This document shows positions 5,170 to 5,655 of a DNA stretch of 5,655 nt, in pieces. Location of the stretch: the NCBI GenBank assembly GCA_002371715.1, contig DFGF01000039.1:1-5655 (forward strand), in the 5' to 3' direction. The notes beneath the pieces are model-generated. The model had not been told where the DNA came from and made no database searches. It saw nothing but the letters and a program-made list of their open reading frames with translations. Both the position numbers and the translations under genes were made by a program. Source of the DNA: Prevotella sp. UBA3757. GTDB lineage: Bacteria > Bacteroidota > Bacteroidia > Bacteroidales > Bacteroidaceae. The stretch's first letter is position 1. Each line of letters starts with the position of its first letter.

Positions 5170-5173
5170 CACT

Positions 5174-5617
5174 ATGGAACAGCAAAATAACGACGAAATG
5201 TTCATGCGCCGTGCCCTGCAGGAGGCACAGCAGGCCTTCGACGAGGGCGAAATACCCATTGGAGCCGTCATCGTATGCCAGGGCCGCATCATTGCCCGTG
5301 CCCACAACCTGACGGAGACCCTGCACGACGTGACCGCCCATGCCGAGATGCAGGCCATTACCCAGGCTGCCAACGAACTGGGCGGCAAGTACCTGACCGA
5401 CTGCACGCTCTACGTCACCGTCGAGCCCTGCGCCATGTGTGCCGGTGCCCTGGGCTGGAGCCAGATTCCGCGCATCGTCTACGGTTGTCCTGACGACCGC
5501 CGCGGCTTCAGCCTGCTGGCGCCCAAAGCCCTGCACCCGCGCTGCACCGTCAGCCGAGGCGTACTGGAAGAGGAGTGCCGCCAGCTGATGCTTCAGTTCT
5601 TCCGCGAGAAACGTTAG
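5174..5617 (+). CDS. tadA: tRNA-specific adenosine deaminase
   Basis: Deaminates adenosine 34 to inosine in the anticodon of tRNA-Arg(ACG), allowing wobble decoding of CGN codons. This is a zinc-dependent cytidine deaminase-fold enzyme that usually acts as a homodimer. The 147-residue length is normal for the short bacterial class. The catalytic HAE motif is at 56-58 (zinc ligand H56, proton-shuttling E58) and the PCxxC motif at 85-89 (zinc ligands C86 and C89). N45 in ARAHN fits the conserved substrate-contacting Asn region. The ATG at 5174 is preferred to the in-frame GTG at 5147 because the promoter box lies between them. Divergent from birA with a 67-bp gap, and monocistronic as far as the window shows. 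A guanine or cytosine deaminase is a less likely alternative because TAHAEM and EPCAMCAGA are TadA-like. Confidence 0.95.
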   Translation: MEQQNNDEMFMRRALQEAQQAFDEGEIPIGAVIVCQGRIIARAHNLTETLHDVTAHAEMQAITQAANELGGKYLTDCTLYVTVEPCAMCAGALGWSQIPRIVYGCPDDRRGFSLLAPKALHPRCTVSRGVLEEECRQLMLQFFREKR

Positions 5618-5634
5618 TCGGTATCCCGTTTTTT

Positions 5635-5651
5635 ATTCCCAGTAAGGGAAT
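5635..5651 (+). terminator. Possible terminator hairpin after tadA
   Basis: ATTCCC (5635-5640) and GGGAAT (5646-5651) form a perfect 6-bp stem with loop AGTAA, 17 nt after the tadA stop. A T-run precedes the stem (5629-5634), while only CCTT is visible after it before the window ends. Intrinsic termination is therefore possible but unproven. Confidence 0.4.
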
Positions 5652-5655
5652 CCTT

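Noticed and set aside
5147..5173. GTG start giving a 9-residue longer TadA
   Set aside because: The promoter -7 box lies inside this stretch, so an mRNA from it would not contain the GTG.
5107..5406. 100-codon N-terminal extension of birA
   Set aside because: The extension is antisense to tadA and would read through both promoters; the catalytic domain begins normally at the ATG at 5106, beside a promoter box.
5078..5536. 152-codon minus-strand frame opposite tadA
   Set aside because: Shadow of tadA, with no motif and no separate promoter; tadA shows complete catalytic motifs in the other strand.

Overview
The window looks like a chromosomal housekeeping segment from a member of the phylum Bacteroidota, most likely Prevotellaceae or a close relative. 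The evidence is the recurring promoter core TAnnTTTG (TACCTTTG twice, TAACTTTG and TACTTTTG once each), start codons without Shine-Dalgarno sequences, protein sequences that read like Bacteroidales orthologues, and the gene trio psd-pssA-DUF4834. Assignment to genus is inference. I see no phage, transposase, CRISPR array, tRNA or rRNA.

Layout: 1-1430 (minus strand) is the N-terminal 476 codons of the replicative DNA polymerase III alpha subunit DnaE, cut by the window edge just before the catalytic aspartates. A 174-bp divergent intergenic region (1431-1604) carries a dnaE promoter and a psd promoter. The plus strand then has psd (1605-2312), pssA (2354-3085) and a small DUF4834-like membrane protein (3134-3577). 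Psd and PssA form the two-step CDP-diacylglycerol to phosphatidylserine to phosphatidylethanolamine pathway. Convergent to this operon, on the minus strand, are birA (4408-5106) and pyrH (3657-4367), probably transcribed together as birA-pyrH. Divergent from birA is tadA (5174-5617, plus strand), encoding the tRNA adenosine deaminase. The 67-bp birA/tadA region holds two face-to-face promoters whose -7 boxes both end 4 nt before the start codon, which predicts leaderless or nearly leaderless mRNAs.

The genes are ordinary. The unusual layer is a family of short heptanucleotide (7-bp period) tandem arrays found in most of the gaps and inside two genes. They occupy the psd/pssA gap from stop codon to start codon, the DUF4834/pyrH gap from stop codon to stop codon, and the region beside the psd promoter, with a degenerate one after pssA. 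Two further copies sit inside the coding regions of dnaE and pssA. These two have the same 32-nt architecture (AATT plus four heptamers), the same orientation relative to the gene and the same reading frame, so they encode related peptides (NSSFSILHSSLP and NSSLFTLYASLP). A separate 9-bp in-frame minisatellite lies in the DUF4834-like gene. The heptamer family is the best candidate here for something poorly described.
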